Shown one piece after another: positions 33,935 through 42,129 of a stretch of 63,091 nt of DNA (position 1 is its first letter; every line of letters begins with the position of its first letter). The stretch spans positions 1 to 63,091 of the forward strand of contig JAEWIJ010000097.1 of the NCBI GenBank assembly GCA_023387235.1, in the 5' to 3' direction. This DNA is from Pseudomonadota bacterium (GTDB lineage: Bacteria; Pseudomonadota; Alphaproteobacteria; Rhizobiales; Hyphomicrobiaceae). The translations under genes and the position numbers were made by a program. The notes below the pieces were generated by a model. It saw nothing but the letters and a program-made list of their open reading frames with translations. It was not told the DNA's origin and made no database searches.

Positions 33935-36370
33935 ATGACAGAATATTGGGTTCTTTTTGATTTCGATATGGTCATCGAAGATCAGCAAGGGGGATGGAGT
34001 TTAGCCGGCCCCAAAGCTCTATTTGTTGCGTCTGGTCAATGGAATTTCCCTGGAGGTCCCGTCTATCCCGGATACGCATATTATCCATGGGGCCTACAGC
34101 GACTGCCTTATGCGGGCTTCGCAACAGAATGGTGGGTAGAACAGCCTGGTAGCATAGTCCACGCGACGTGGAAGACCTGGATTTACACAGTAAACGTAAT
34201 AGATTTCTACGAAGTTGGCACAGAGGCACCGCCAGAAAATCTTATTGGTGGTTACCTATCGGATACCAAATTTGATGCTGCTCCTCCAGGTAATTGGCGA
34301 ACCGTCAGCTGGACCGATTGGGCTTGGGCGCTATTGACATATCCGGACGATTGGAGCCCTTCCGGTCTGTTCACTTTAGACGCGGACTTGGTGGACTTTA
34401 ACAATCTGACTGCGGCGCAGGCAGATGCCATTGAGAATGGAGCGCCGACTTATGCAGCGCTCAGCGGCAACGATTGGGTCGTGCTGCCAAATTTGGCTAC
34501 GTCCCTGCCGGTCCCATATCAAACAATGCAGTGGGCCAGTTCAGTGACCTTCAATGCTGGGCGGGGCGATGATCATGTTTGGGGTGGCGATCGCGATGAC
34601 CGGATAGACGGGTGGGAAGGCGATGACCACCTCTACGGCCGCGATGGAAATGACATCCTCTACGGAGGCGATGGAAATGATCATCTAAGTGGTGGGCTCG
34701 GCGATGATCTCCTCTTTGGCGGCGATGGCGACGACACGATTTACGGCGTGGACAGCGTTGAGGCCGGCGCCACCGAGGGCGGCGACAACGAGATCACGGG
34801 CGGTGCGGGCTTCGATACGGTGCGCTGGTCGGGCGACTATTCGTCTTATGACAAAGAATTCAGCCTGAGCCTCAAGCAGATATTCTTGGGGGAAGGCGAA
34901 TATTTCAAATTCAGCGTTTCAAGCGTCAACGGCGAGGATATTCTTCAAGATCGCATTGAGCAGCTTGTCTTCAATGAAATCGATGTGTCTTTGGGAAGCA
35001 TCCAGGCGGCTGCCGGCTTCAAATGGGCGCTCGACTCGATGTCGGCAGTTGTGGACGCCTTGGCGCTATGGGATGAGCTGACGGGCGGCGAGACGATCCC
35101 CGAAGAATTGGCGCCAGCCTTGGATTGGTATCTCGGCATCAAGGGGATTGTCGCACACGCAATCGAGGTTAGCGAGGCCCCGAATAAATCGAAGGCGCTC
35201 TTTGTAAACTCCAGCCTTTTGCTCGTTGATGCCGCCGAACTCTTTCTCACGCAGGGCAATCCGGTTGTCGGCGCATTGACGACATCTTATTTCGACGACG
35301 TGCGCTTATATGTGCGCGCAGGCGCCGGAACTGTGTTTGACGACATCATGGCGTCCACGCTGCCAGTCTCGGATCGGCTCGGCGAATACTTCGGCGAGTT
35401 GTGGCATGGCGCAGCGGATGAACTCGGCCCCAAGGATATTGAAGCGTTGCCGACCGAGCCGTTCGTTCCTGAACCTCAAGCGCCATTGCCGCCCACGCTG
35501 AGACCACTCTCGGACTTCACCGGCGATGGCACCAGTGACATCCTGTGGACGCGAGCGGACAACATCGCTGTCGGCTCATTTCACATGGATAGCGGCGCGC
35601 CCGCCTTTGCCTTCTATGGCCACGGCGGTGGTGGATGGAAGATTGCCGGCACCGGTGACTTCAGCGGCAACGGATCGACCGACATTCTTTGGCATGCTCC
35701 GTCAACTAACGCCCTCGGTGCGTTCATCCTCGACAGCGGCGCGCCGGCTTTCGCCTTCTACGGTACAGGTGGCGACGGCTGGACGATTGCAGGAACCGGT
35801 GACTTCACGGGTGATGGCACCGACGACATCCTCTGGAACCATGCCGGCACCAATGCGATCGGCGCATTCGTTCTCGACAGTGGCGCGCCTGTGTTCGCCT
35901 TCTACGGCAGTGGCGGGGATGGCTGGCAGATCGTCGGGACAGGCGATTTTACCGGCGATGGAACAACCGACATCCTATGGCACCAATCGTCAAGCAATGC
36001 CGTCGGCGCGTTCATCATGGACTCCGGCACACCGACTTTCGCCTTCTATGGCAACGGTGGTGACGGATGGGCAGTGGCAGGCACCGGCGACTTCTCCGGT
36101 GATGGCACGGACGACATCCTTTGGCACTATGCGGCAACCAACGCCGTGGGCGCTTTCATCATGGACTCCGGCACACCGGCCTTTGCGTACTACAATAACG
36201 GTGGCGATGGCTGGGCGGTCGCAGGCACCGGCGACTACAGCGGGGACGGAACGTACGATATCCTATGGCATCAAGGGTCGACCAATGCCATCGGCGCCTT
36301 CGTCATGGATAGCGGTGCGCCAGCGTTCGCTTTCTACGGCCATGGTGGCCATGGCTGGCAGTTGGCCTGA
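33935..36370 (+). CDS. Large RTX-type calcium-binding protein with FG-GAP/VCBS-like repeats
   Basis: An 811-residue protein without a Sec signal, probably secreted by a type I system. Residues 1-200 are an aromatic-rich region I do not recognise (TEYWVLFDFDMVIEDQQGG). RTX nonapeptide repeats lie at about 207-271 (GDDHVWGGDRDDRIDGWEGD, GGLGDDLLFGGDGDDTIYG). A helical middle part (280-510) follows, then six repeats of 48 residues from residue 527 to the end, with core DFTGDGTDDILW and DSGAPAFAFYGxGGDGW, resembling calcium-binding FG-GAP/VCBS blades; six could form a propeller. Base composition is lower in GC than the neighbours. No T1SS genes are adjacent. GGGGAA precedes ATG 33935. Adhesion or enzyme scaffolding is possible. 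Confidence 0.8.
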   Translation: MTEYWVLFDFDMVIEDQQGGWSLAGPKALFVASGQWNFPGGPVYPGYAYYPWGLQRLPYAGFATEWWVEQPGSIVHATWKTWIYTVNVIDFYEVGTEAPPENLIGGYLSDTKFDAAPPGNWRTVSWTDWAWALLTYPDDWSPSGLFTLDADLVDFNNLTAAQADAIENGAPTYAALSGNDWVVLPNLATSLPVPYQTMQWASSVTFNAGRGDDHVWGGDRDDRIDGWEGDDHLYGRDGNDILYGGDGNDHLSGGLGDDLLFGGDGDDTIYGVDSVEAGATEGGDNEITGGAGFDTVRWSGDYSSYDKEFSLSLKQIFLGEGEYFKFSVSSVNGEDILQDRIEQLVFNEIDVSLGSIQAAAGFKWALDSMSAVVDALALWDELTGGETIPEELAPALDWYLGIKGIVAHAIEVSEAPNKSKALFVNSSLLLVDAAELFLTQGNPVVGALTTSYFDDVRLYVRAGAGTVFDDIMASTLPVSDRLGEYFGELWHGAADELGPKDIEALPTEPFVPEPQAPLPPTLRPLSDFTGDGTSDILWTRADNIAVGSFHMDSGAPAFAFYGHGGGGWKIAGTGDFSGNGSTDILWHAPSTNALGAFILDSGAPAFAFYGTGGDGWTIAGTGDFTGDGTDDILWNHAGTNAIGAFVLDSGAPVFAFYGSGGDGWQIVGTGDFTGDGTTDILWHQSSSNAVGAFIMDSGTPTFAFYGNGGDGWAVAGTGDFSGDGTDDILWHYAATNAVGAFIMDSGTPAFAYYNNGGDGWAVAGTGDYSGDGTYDILWHQGSTNAIGAFVMDSGAPAFAFYGHGGHGWQLA
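35513..36367 (+). repeat. Six in-frame tandem repeats of 144 bp
   Basis: The 3' third of the RTX gene consists of six consecutive 144-bp units (the last slightly short), each encoding D-F/Y-S/T-G-x-G-x-x-D-I-L-W at its start and G-x-GG-x-GW at its end. DNA copies differ at many positions, so this is an old duplication rather than a fresh expansion. Confidence 0.85.
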
Positions 36371-36796
36371 TCACAGCACTGCCACCCCTCAACGCTCTCG
36401 ATCTCATCGGCGAGCTTATGCAGCGCACATCGCCAAGCGCACGGTCGGTCATATCTGATTGTACTGCGGCCTGCTTCAGTTCGTCTGGATCTTCCGGATG
36501 GCCAACGGCGGCGTGACCGACGCAGAAGCCTCCCTTGATCTCGTCGCCTATCAGGGGTCGTCGAAAACAATGTCCCCCGCTCGCAATAGCCCTCTTTGCG
36601 CGGCAGCCTCGGCGTGATCTGGACGCTGCCGTCAAAAGCCACGCGTCGCACCAGAGCTCAGCACGCGCGCTCCCAGGCGGTGTTCTGATCCTCAAGAAGG
36701 CCGCATATGAAATTTTATTCTATCAAAGTGCTATTTATTCTGTAGCAATGGAAAATAATTCCATATAAGCAAGACCTCCTTGAACGGAGCCTTGTC
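36371..36796. other. Intergenic region upstream of the sulfite reduction operon
   Basis: The first 300 bases hold no convincing gene; short frames on both strands look like decayed coding DNA. From about 36706 the DNA is very AT-rich. Here an inverted repeat ATGGAA-AATAA-TTCCAT (36748-36764) overlaps TATAAG (36764-36769), a possible -10, with TGTAGC 17 bp upstream as a weak -35. Since a CysB-like regulator closes the operon, this AT-rich patch is the most likely CysB-binding promoter. Confidence 0.4.
36748..36764 (+). promoter_or_regulatory. Inverted repeat in the likely promoter of the fdx-cysG-cysI operon
   Basis: Perfect 6-bp arms ATGGAA/TTCCAT around AATAA lie 33 bp before the ferredoxin start, within the AT-rich patch. 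CysB-type regulators bind AT-rich, loosely symmetric sites, so this is a plausible operator; the assignment is inference. Confidence 0.35.
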
Positions 36797-37186
36797 ATGT
36801 ATGCGCCAGACAGTCTCGCGCCCTCGCAGGGCGATGATAAGATCCTGAAAATCCACATCCATCTGGCCGACGGGAGCCATTTCCAGCGGGACGCGATCGC
36901 GGGCCTGCGCCTGCTCGACCTCCTGCGGATGTACGGGTTTCCGGTGAAGGCCGAATGCGGCGGCGCCTGCGTCTGCGGCACGTGCCACATCCGCGTTCCG
37001 GCGCGCTGGCAGCACGTCCTGCCCGCACCGACGGATGAGGAGCTTGCCAGGCTCGACGACATCCCGACGGCGGACGAGACCTCCCGCCTTGCCTGCCAGA
37101 TCGAGACGACCGACGAGATGGACGGCCTCGAGTTCGAGCTCCAGCCCGACAGCCTCGTTTTGCAAACCTATTGGGTGGCTGGGTGA
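36797..37186 (+). CDS. 2Fe-2S ferredoxin, adrenodoxin type
   Basis: A 129-residue [2Fe-2S] ferredoxin. Ligands are C54, C60 and C63 in ECGGACVCGTCHIRV (C-x5-C-x2-C) and C100 in SRLACQIETTDEMDG; C58 is an extra cysteine. The spacing is that of adrenodoxin, putidaredoxin and ISC-type ferredoxins. It is the first gene of the sulfite reduction operon, four bases before cysG, so it probably supplies electrons to the ferredoxin-type CysI encoded downstream, which has no flavoprotein subunit nearby. GGAG lies about 9 bases upstream of the ATG. Confidence 0.9.
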   Translation: MYAPDSLAPSQGDDKILKIHIHLADGSHFQRDAIAGLRLLDLLRMYGFPVKAECGGACVCGTCHIRVPARWQHVLPAPTDEELARLDDIPTADETSRLACQIETTDEMDGLEFELQPDSLVLQTYWVAG

Positions 37187-37190
37187 GACT

Positions 37191-38633
37191 ATGGCGAGCT
37201 TTCCGATCTTTGTGGACCTCGGCGGCGCCGCACCTCTCGTTGTCGGCGGCGGCGATCTGGCTCTGAGCAAAACGCGCCTCCTGCTGAAGCGCGCCGAGAA
37301 AGTTGCCGTTGCGGCTGGGCAGTTCGCCGAGGGCTTCCGCCCGCTTATCGACGAAGGACGCGTCGAGCGGCTCGACCCGGCCACGCTATGGGAGACGCTG
37401 CCCGGCCGGCCGCTCGCGATTTCGGCGACGGAGAACGATGCGGAGGACGCGCGCCTGTCCGAGCTCGCACGATCGTTCGGCGTTCCGGTCAACGTGCCGG
37501 ACCGGCCGCATCTGTCGACGTTCGCCCTCGGGGCGATCGTCGACCGCGGCACGGTGACAGTGGCGATCGGCACCGAGGGCGCCGCGCCGGTGCTTGCAAC
37601 GCGGCTCCGCGCCGTCATCGAGCAGGCATTGCATCCGCGCCTCGGCCGCCTCGCCGACATCGCGCGCGACTATCGCGCCGCGGTAGCGCGCGCGATCGCT
37701 CCCGGCGCAAGCCGGCGCGCGTTCTGGGATGCTGTCTTTGGCGGCACCGCTGCGGACGTCATTCTTGCGGGCGACGAAACACGCGGCCGCGCGATCATCG
37801 AGACCGGACTCTTCAATCGCGCTGCTGACGCGTCGCAAGCCGGACGCGTGATCCTCGTCGGCGCCGGTCCCGGCGATCCGGAGCTGCTGACGCTGAAGGC
37901 CGTCCGCGCACTCAAATCCGCCGACGTCATCGTGCACGATGGGCTCATGGGCGAAGCCGTGCTCGACCACGCCCGCCGCGAGGCGCAGCTCATTTCCGTC
38001 ACCAAGGCCAAGGGCCGCCACTCGAAGACGCAAGCCGAGATCAATGCCCTGCTCGCAACCCTCGCACGCGAGGGCAAAACGGTCGTGCGCCTCAAGGGCG
38101 GCGATCCCTCGATCTTCGGCCGCGGTGGAGAAGAGATCGAGATGCTGCGCGCATCGGGCATTGCGGCCGAGGTCATCCCCGGCATCACCGCGGCGACGGC
38201 GGCTGCCGCATCGCTGCAGATCCCGCTCACGCATCGCGATTTCGCGCGCTCGGTGACATTCATCTCGGGGCACGCCGCAGGCGATGGCGCACCCGATTTC
38301 GGCCAAGTCGATCTTGCCGCGCTCGCGCGGCAGGGCGCAACGCTTGCCGTCTACATGGGCCTCGCGACATCGGGCGTGCTCGCTCGCACGCTGATCGACG
38401 CAGGGTGGTCGCCGGCGATGCCGGTGATCCTCGCCGCGCGCGTTTCGCAAGAAGGCGAGCGTCGCATCTCCACCACGCTCGATGTCCTCGCGTCACCCGC
38501 AACGCGCCTCGATCTGAGCGGTCCGGTGCTGCTGATCATTGGCGAGGTCGCGGGTCTCGACGCGGCCGGCGCCATCGAGCGGCTTGCTCGGCGCGCACCG
38601 CAAGCGGATCACCGCGAGGTCGCGCATGCCTAG
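37191..38633 (+). CDS. cysG: Siroheme synthase CysG (trifunctional)
   Basis: CysG, 480 residues, makes siroheme from uroporphyrinogen III, the cofactor of sulfite reductase. The N-terminal part is the NAD-dependent precorrin-2 dehydrogenase/ferrochelatase (FPIFVDLGGAAPLVVGGGDL, SATENDAEDARLSELA). The C-terminal part is the SAM uroporphyrinogen methyltransferase: VILVGAGPGDPELLTLKAVR, VVRLKGGDPSIFGRGGEEI, VIPGITAATAAAASLQIPLT. The dehydrogenase loop is somewhat shorter than in enterobacteria, as usual in alphaproteobacteria. ATG 37191 starts the conserved region; it follows the ferredoxin by four bases and overlaps the next gene by eight. Confidence 0.95.
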   Translation: MASFPIFVDLGGAAPLVVGGGDLALSKTRLLLKRAEKVAVAAGQFAEGFRPLIDEGRVERLDPATLWETLPGRPLAISATENDAEDARLSELARSFGVPVNVPDRPHLSTFALGAIVDRGTVTVAIGTEGAAPVLATRLRAVIEQALHPRLGRLADIARDYRAAVARAIAPGASRRAFWDAVFGGTAADVILAGDETRGRAIIETGLFNRAADASQAGRVILVGAGPGDPELLTLKAVRALKSADVIVHDGLMGEAVLDHARREAQLISVTKAKGRHSKTQAEINALLATLAREGKTVVRLKGGDPSIFGRGGEEIEMLRASGIAAEVIPGITAATAAAASLQIPLTHRDFARSVTFISGHAAGDGAPDFGQVDLAALARQGATLAVYMGLATSGVLARTLIDAGWSPAMPVILAARVSQEGERRISTTLDVLASPATRLDLSGPVLLIIGEVAGLDAAGAIERLARRAPQADHREVAHA

Positions 38634-38892
38634 TGTCGTCACTGCCAATGTTCTGCGCACAGGCGCCATCGTCTATCTGAAGGATGACGGCACCTGGGTC
38701 GGGAAGCTTGCCGAAGCCACTGTCGCCGCCGACGCCGATGCGCGCGCCGCCCTCGAGAAGCTGGCGCTGGCCGCCGTCGAGCGGAGCGAGGTCACGGCTG
38801 TCTATGCCTTCGACGTCGGCATCGTCGATGGACGTCCGGAAGCGCTCTCCGTGCGCGAGAAAATCCGCGCCGCGGGCACGCCAACCGTCTGA
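38626..38892 (+). CDS. DUF2849 domain protein
   Basis: An 88-residue protein of the DUF2849 family, found in alphaproteobacteria almost only between cysG and cysI. It begins MPSVVTANVLRTGAIVYLKD, contains GTWVGKLAEATVAADADA and ends REKIRAAGTPTV. Function is unknown; the context suggests help with siroheme insertion, electron transfer or assembly of sulfite reductase. The ATG overlaps the last eight bases of cysG, indicating coupling. Confidence 0.88.
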   Translation: MPSVVTANVLRTGAIVYLKDDGTWVGKLAEATVAADADARAALEKLALAAVERSEVTAVYAFDVGIVDGRPEALSVREKIRAAGTPTV

Positions 38893-38905
38893 AGGGTCTG
38901 CCACC

Positions 38906-40609
38906 ATGTACCGCTATGACGAGTTCGACCACGGCTTCGTCGCCGAGCGCGCGAAGCAGTTCCGCAACCAGGTCGAGCGCCGCCTCACCGGCGACCTCAC
39001 GGAAGAGCAATTCAAGCCGCTGAGGCTGCAGAACGGCCTCTATCTGCAGCTCCACGCCTACATGCTGCGGATCGCGATCCCCTATGGCGTGCTCTCGGCG
39101 CGCCAGCTCCGCCAGCTCGCGATGATCGCGCGACGATGGGACCGCGGCATCGGCCACTTCACGACGCGCCAGAACATCCAGTTCAACTGGATCAAACTCG
39201 CCGATGCGCCCGACATCCTCGATGCGCTTGCCGAAGTCGAGATGCACGCCATCCAGACCAGCGGCAACTGCATCCGCAATGTCACCGCCGATCCCTATGC
39301 CGGCATCGCGATCGACGAGATCGAGGATCCGCGCATCTGGGCCGAGGTCCTGCGGCAGTGGTCAACGATCCACCCGGAATTCTCGTTCCTGCCGAGAAAA
39401 TTCAAGGTTGCCGTCACAGGCGCGGCCGAAGATCGCGCCGCGATCCTCTTTCATGACGTCGGGCTCAGGATCGTGAAGAGCGCAAAGGGCGAAACGGGTT
39501 TCCGCGTCTATGTCGGCGGCGGCCAGGGGCGCACGCCCTACGTCGCCCAGGAGATCGCGCACTTCGTTCCAAGCGCGCGCCTGCTCTCCTATCTCGAAGC
39601 GATCATGCGCGTCTACAATCTGCATGGCCGGCGCGACAACATATACAAGGCGCGCATCAAGATCCTCGTCAATGCTCTCGGCATCGACGAGTTCCGCCGT
39701 CAGGTCGACGCCGAATGGGCGACGCTGGATGCGCCGTCGATCGATCTTCCGGAAGAAGAGCTGAAACGTATCGCTGCCTACTTCGCACCACGCCGGCTGC
39801 AACCACGGCCGCAGAAGGACGCGAGCATCGAGGCGCGGCGCACGACAGATCCGGCCTTCGCGCGCTGGCTCCGTACGAACACGCTTGTGCACCGCACGCC
39901 CGGCTACGCCATCGTCAACATCTCCTTCAAGGAACCCGGCCGCGTGCCAGGCGATGCGACCGCCGAGCAGATGGAAGCCGTCGCGGCGCTCGCCGAGAAG
40001 TATGGCCACGACGAGATCCGCGTCAGCTATCAGCAGAACCTCGTCCTGCCGACAGTGGCCGTCGCCGATCTGGCACGCATCTATGATGCGCTCGTCGCCG
40101 AGCGTCTCGCGACAGCCAATACCGAGCTAATCACGGACATCATCGCCTGCCCCGGTCTCGACTACTGCAATCTCGCCAATGCCCGCTCGATTCCGATCGC
40201 GCAGGAAATTGCGAAACGCTTCGCCGATCCCGCACACGTCGAGGACATCGGTGCGCTGCGCCTCAACATCTCCGGCTGCATCAATGCCTGCGGCCATCAC
40301 CACGCCGGCAACATCGGCATTCTGGGCGTCGACAAGAAGGGCACCGAGCACTACCAGATCACACTCGGCGGTAGCCCCAAGGACGATGCGGACGTCGGAG
40401 ACATCGTCGGGCCGAGCTTCACGGCTGAAGCCGTGCCCGATGCCATCGAGAAGATCGTCGGGACATATCTCGAGCTGCGCTTAGATCGATCGGAATCGTT
40501 CCTCGCCGCCTACCGGCGCATCGGCAAGACGCCCTTCCGCGAAGCGCTTTATGGTCCGGAACCCGCGCGCAGGAGCGCTCGCGGCAGCAGCGGGGAAGCT
40601 CATGTCTGA
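38906..40609 (+). CDS. cysI: Nitrite/sulfite reductase hemoprotein, CysI/NirA-type
   Basis: A 567-residue siroheme and [4Fe-4S] enzyme that reduces sulfite to sulfide in cysteine synthesis. It has the two-fold repeated ferredoxin-like half domains (LRLQNGLYLQLHAYMLRIAI, HFTTRQNIQFNWIKLADAPD, and in the second half VNISFKEPGRVPGDATAEQ). Cluster ligands are in ACPGLDYCNLA (C-x5-C) and NISGCINACGHHH (C-x3-C), the last cysteine bridging to siroheme. The context (CysG, DUF2849, DUF934, CysB) favours sulfite over nitrite. The ATG follows 14 bp after DUF2849. It overlaps the next gene by eight bases. Confidence 0.93.
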   Translation: MYRYDEFDHGFVAERAKQFRNQVERRLTGDLTEEQFKPLRLQNGLYLQLHAYMLRIAIPYGVLSARQLRQLAMIARRWDRGIGHFTTRQNIQFNWIKLADAPDILDALAEVEMHAIQTSGNCIRNVTADPYAGIAIDEIEDPRIWAEVLRQWSTIHPEFSFLPRKFKVAVTGAAEDRAAILFHDVGLRIVKSAKGETGFRVYVGGGQGRTPYVAQEIAHFVPSARLLSYLEAIMRVYNLHGRRDNIYKARIKILVNALGIDEFRRQVDAEWATLDAPSIDLPEEELKRIAAYFAPRRLQPRPQKDASIEARRTTDPAFARWLRTNTLVHRTPGYAIVNISFKEPGRVPGDATAEQMEAVAALAEKYGHDEIRVSYQQNLVLPTVAVADLARIYDALVAERLATANTELITDIIACPGLDYCNLANARSIPIAQEIAKRFADPAHVEDIGALRLNISGCINACGHHHAGNIGILGVDKKGTEHYQITLGGSPKDDADVGDIVGPSFTAEAVPDAIEKIVGTYLELRLDRSESFLAAYRRIGKTPFREALYGPEPARRSARGSSGEAHV

Positions 40610-41162
40610 ACCCGCGCCCCTTCTGAGCCCGCTCAAGCCCGCGACGACCGAGCCGCGCCTCTGGACCGCGAGCGGGTTCGTCTCGGACTCGTGGCGAGCC
40701 ATCAGCGATGACATCGCCTTTCCGATTGCCGGCCATGCCATCATCACGCTTGCACGCTGGCGCGCGGAACAGGCGACGCTCGCGGCGCTCGGCGTTCCGA
40801 TCGGCATTGCCGTGCAACCCTCCGAAGCGCTCGATTTCATCGCCGACGATATCGCGCGCCTCGCCGTGATCGCGCTCGCATTCCCGAAATTCACCGACGG
40901 CCGCGCTTACTCGACGGCACGGCGTCTCCGCGACGCAGGGCACACAGGCGATATCAGGGCGACGGGAGACGTGCTGCTCGACCAGCTCCCGCTCATGCTG
41001 CGCGCTGGCTTCACGAGCTTCGAGATCACCAGTGCAGCGACGATCCAGGCCCTGGAAGCGGCAACGCTCCCGGCGCTGTCGCGCGTCTATCAGAGTGGAA
41101 CCGTGATGGCAGCCCGGCAGTTTCGATCGCGCCGTACCGCGCGCATCGCTGCAGGCGAATAG
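40602..41162 (+). CDS. DUF934 domain protein (CysX-like, sulfite reductase associated)
   Basis: A 186-residue protein of the DUF934 family, always linked to assimilatory sulfite reductase. The diagnostic segment is LAFPKFTDGRAYSTARRLRD followed by IRATGDVLLDQLPLMLRAGF and TSFEI. Its exact role is unknown. ATG 40602 overlaps the cysI stop (ATGTCTGA). In many proteobacteria DUF934 is followed by cysH (phosphoadenylylsulfate reductase); here cysH is absent and a CysB-like regulator follows directly. Confidence 0.9.
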   Translation: MSEPAPLLSPLKPATTEPRLWTASGFVSDSWRAISDDIAFPIAGHAIITLARWRAEQATLAALGVPIGIAVQPSEALDFIADDIARLAVIALAFPKFTDGRAYSTARRLRDAGHTGDIRATGDVLLDQLPLMLRAGFTSFEITSAATIQALEAATLPALSRVYQSGTVMAARQFRSRRTARIAAGE

Positions 41163-41175
41163 TGGCGACAGGCTC

Positions 41176-42111
41176 ATGAACTTCCAGCAACTGCGCATCA
41201 TCCGCGAGACCGTGCGGCAGAACTTCAATCTGACCGAGGTCGCCGGCGCGCTCTACACGTCGCAGTCCGGCGTCAGCAAGCACATCCGCGACCTCGAAGG
41301 CGAGCTCGGCGTCGAGCTGTTCATTCGCCGCGGCAAACGCCTGCTCGGCTTGACCGAGCCCGGCAAGGAGCTCGCCGCGATCGTCGACCGCATTCTGGTC
41401 GATGCCGCGAATATCAAGAAGCTCAGCCAGCAGTACGCCGATCAGGACGAGGGCAAGCTGACGATCGCGACGACGCACACGCAGGCGCGTTATGCACTCA
41501 CAGGTGTCGTGCAGTCGTTCATGAAGGCCTTTCCCAAGGTGCACCTCGTCCTGCATCAGGGCAGCCCACCGGAGATCGCGGATATGCTGCTCAGCAGCCA
41601 GGCCGAGATCGGCATTGCAACCGAGACGCTCGCGCTCACGCCGCAGCTCGCGACATTCCCCTACTACACTTGGCATCACGGCATTGTCGTGCCGGAAGGT
41701 CATGCGCTGTGCCGCGCGGGGCCGCTGACGCTCGAGACGCTCGCGGAGTACCCGATCATCACCTACCACGACGGCTTTACCGGCCGCGGCAACATCGATA
41801 AGGCCTTTCACGACGCAGGCCTGTCGCCCGATGTCGTGATGTCGGCCATGGATACCGATGTGCTGAAGACCTATGTCGGTCTCGGCCTCGGCGTCGGCAT
41901 CATCGCCTCCATGGCTTTCGATGCGCGGCGTGACCAGCCACTGCGGCTCTTGCCGGCCGACGATCTGTTTCCGCCGAACACGACCTGGATTGCCGTGCGG
42001 CGCGGCAGCTATCTGCGGCGCTACGCCTATCGCTTCATCGAGCTCTGCTCTGCCGCACTCGACGAGAAGACCATCCGCAAGGAGGCCGCACCGCTGAGCG
42101 AGTCCTCGTAG
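41176..42111 (+). CDS. CysB-like LysR-family transcriptional regulator
   Basis: A 311-residue LysR regulator of the CysB/Cbl group. The N-terminal helix-turn-helix is NFQQLRIIRETVRQNFNLTE and ALYTSQSGVSKHIRDLEGEL. The effector domain has the CysB landmark TIATTHTQARYALTGVVQSF, whose Thr/Gln residues bind sulfate or N-acetylserine, and HQGSPPEIADMLLS. It ends the fdx-cysG-DUF2849-cysI-DUF934 operon 13 bp after DUF934 and so probably regulates it, in contrast to enterobacteria where cysB is unlinked. Activation under sulfur limitation is inferred from the family. Confidence 0.92.
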   Translation: MNFQQLRIIRETVRQNFNLTEVAGALYTSQSGVSKHIRDLEGELGVELFIRRGKRLLGLTEPGKELAAIVDRILVDAANIKKLSQQYADQDEGKLTIATTHTQARYALTGVVQSFMKAFPKVHLVLHQGSPPEIADMLLSSQAEIGIATETLALTPQLATFPYYTWHHGIVVPEGHALCRAGPLTLETLAEYPIITYHDGFTGRGNIDKAFHDAGLSPDVVMSAMDTDVLKTYVGLGLGVGIIASMAFDARRDQPLRLLPADDLFPPNTTWIAVRRGSYLRRYAYRFIELCSAALDEKTIRKEAAPLSESS

Positions 42112-42129
42112 GCTCTCGGCCAGCGCGCG

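Noticed and set aside
33469..33975. Minus-strand 168-codon protein next to tRNA-Lys
   Set aside because: Its C terminus GVGIEPTT is the antisense of the tRNA T arm, a well-known artefact, and its start lies within the RTX gene. The middle may be a decayed gene, so it is mentioned only as a region.
35513..36367. CRISPR-like periodic repeats
   Set aside because: The 144-bp units are in-frame protein repeats with divergent DNA copies and no spacer structure.
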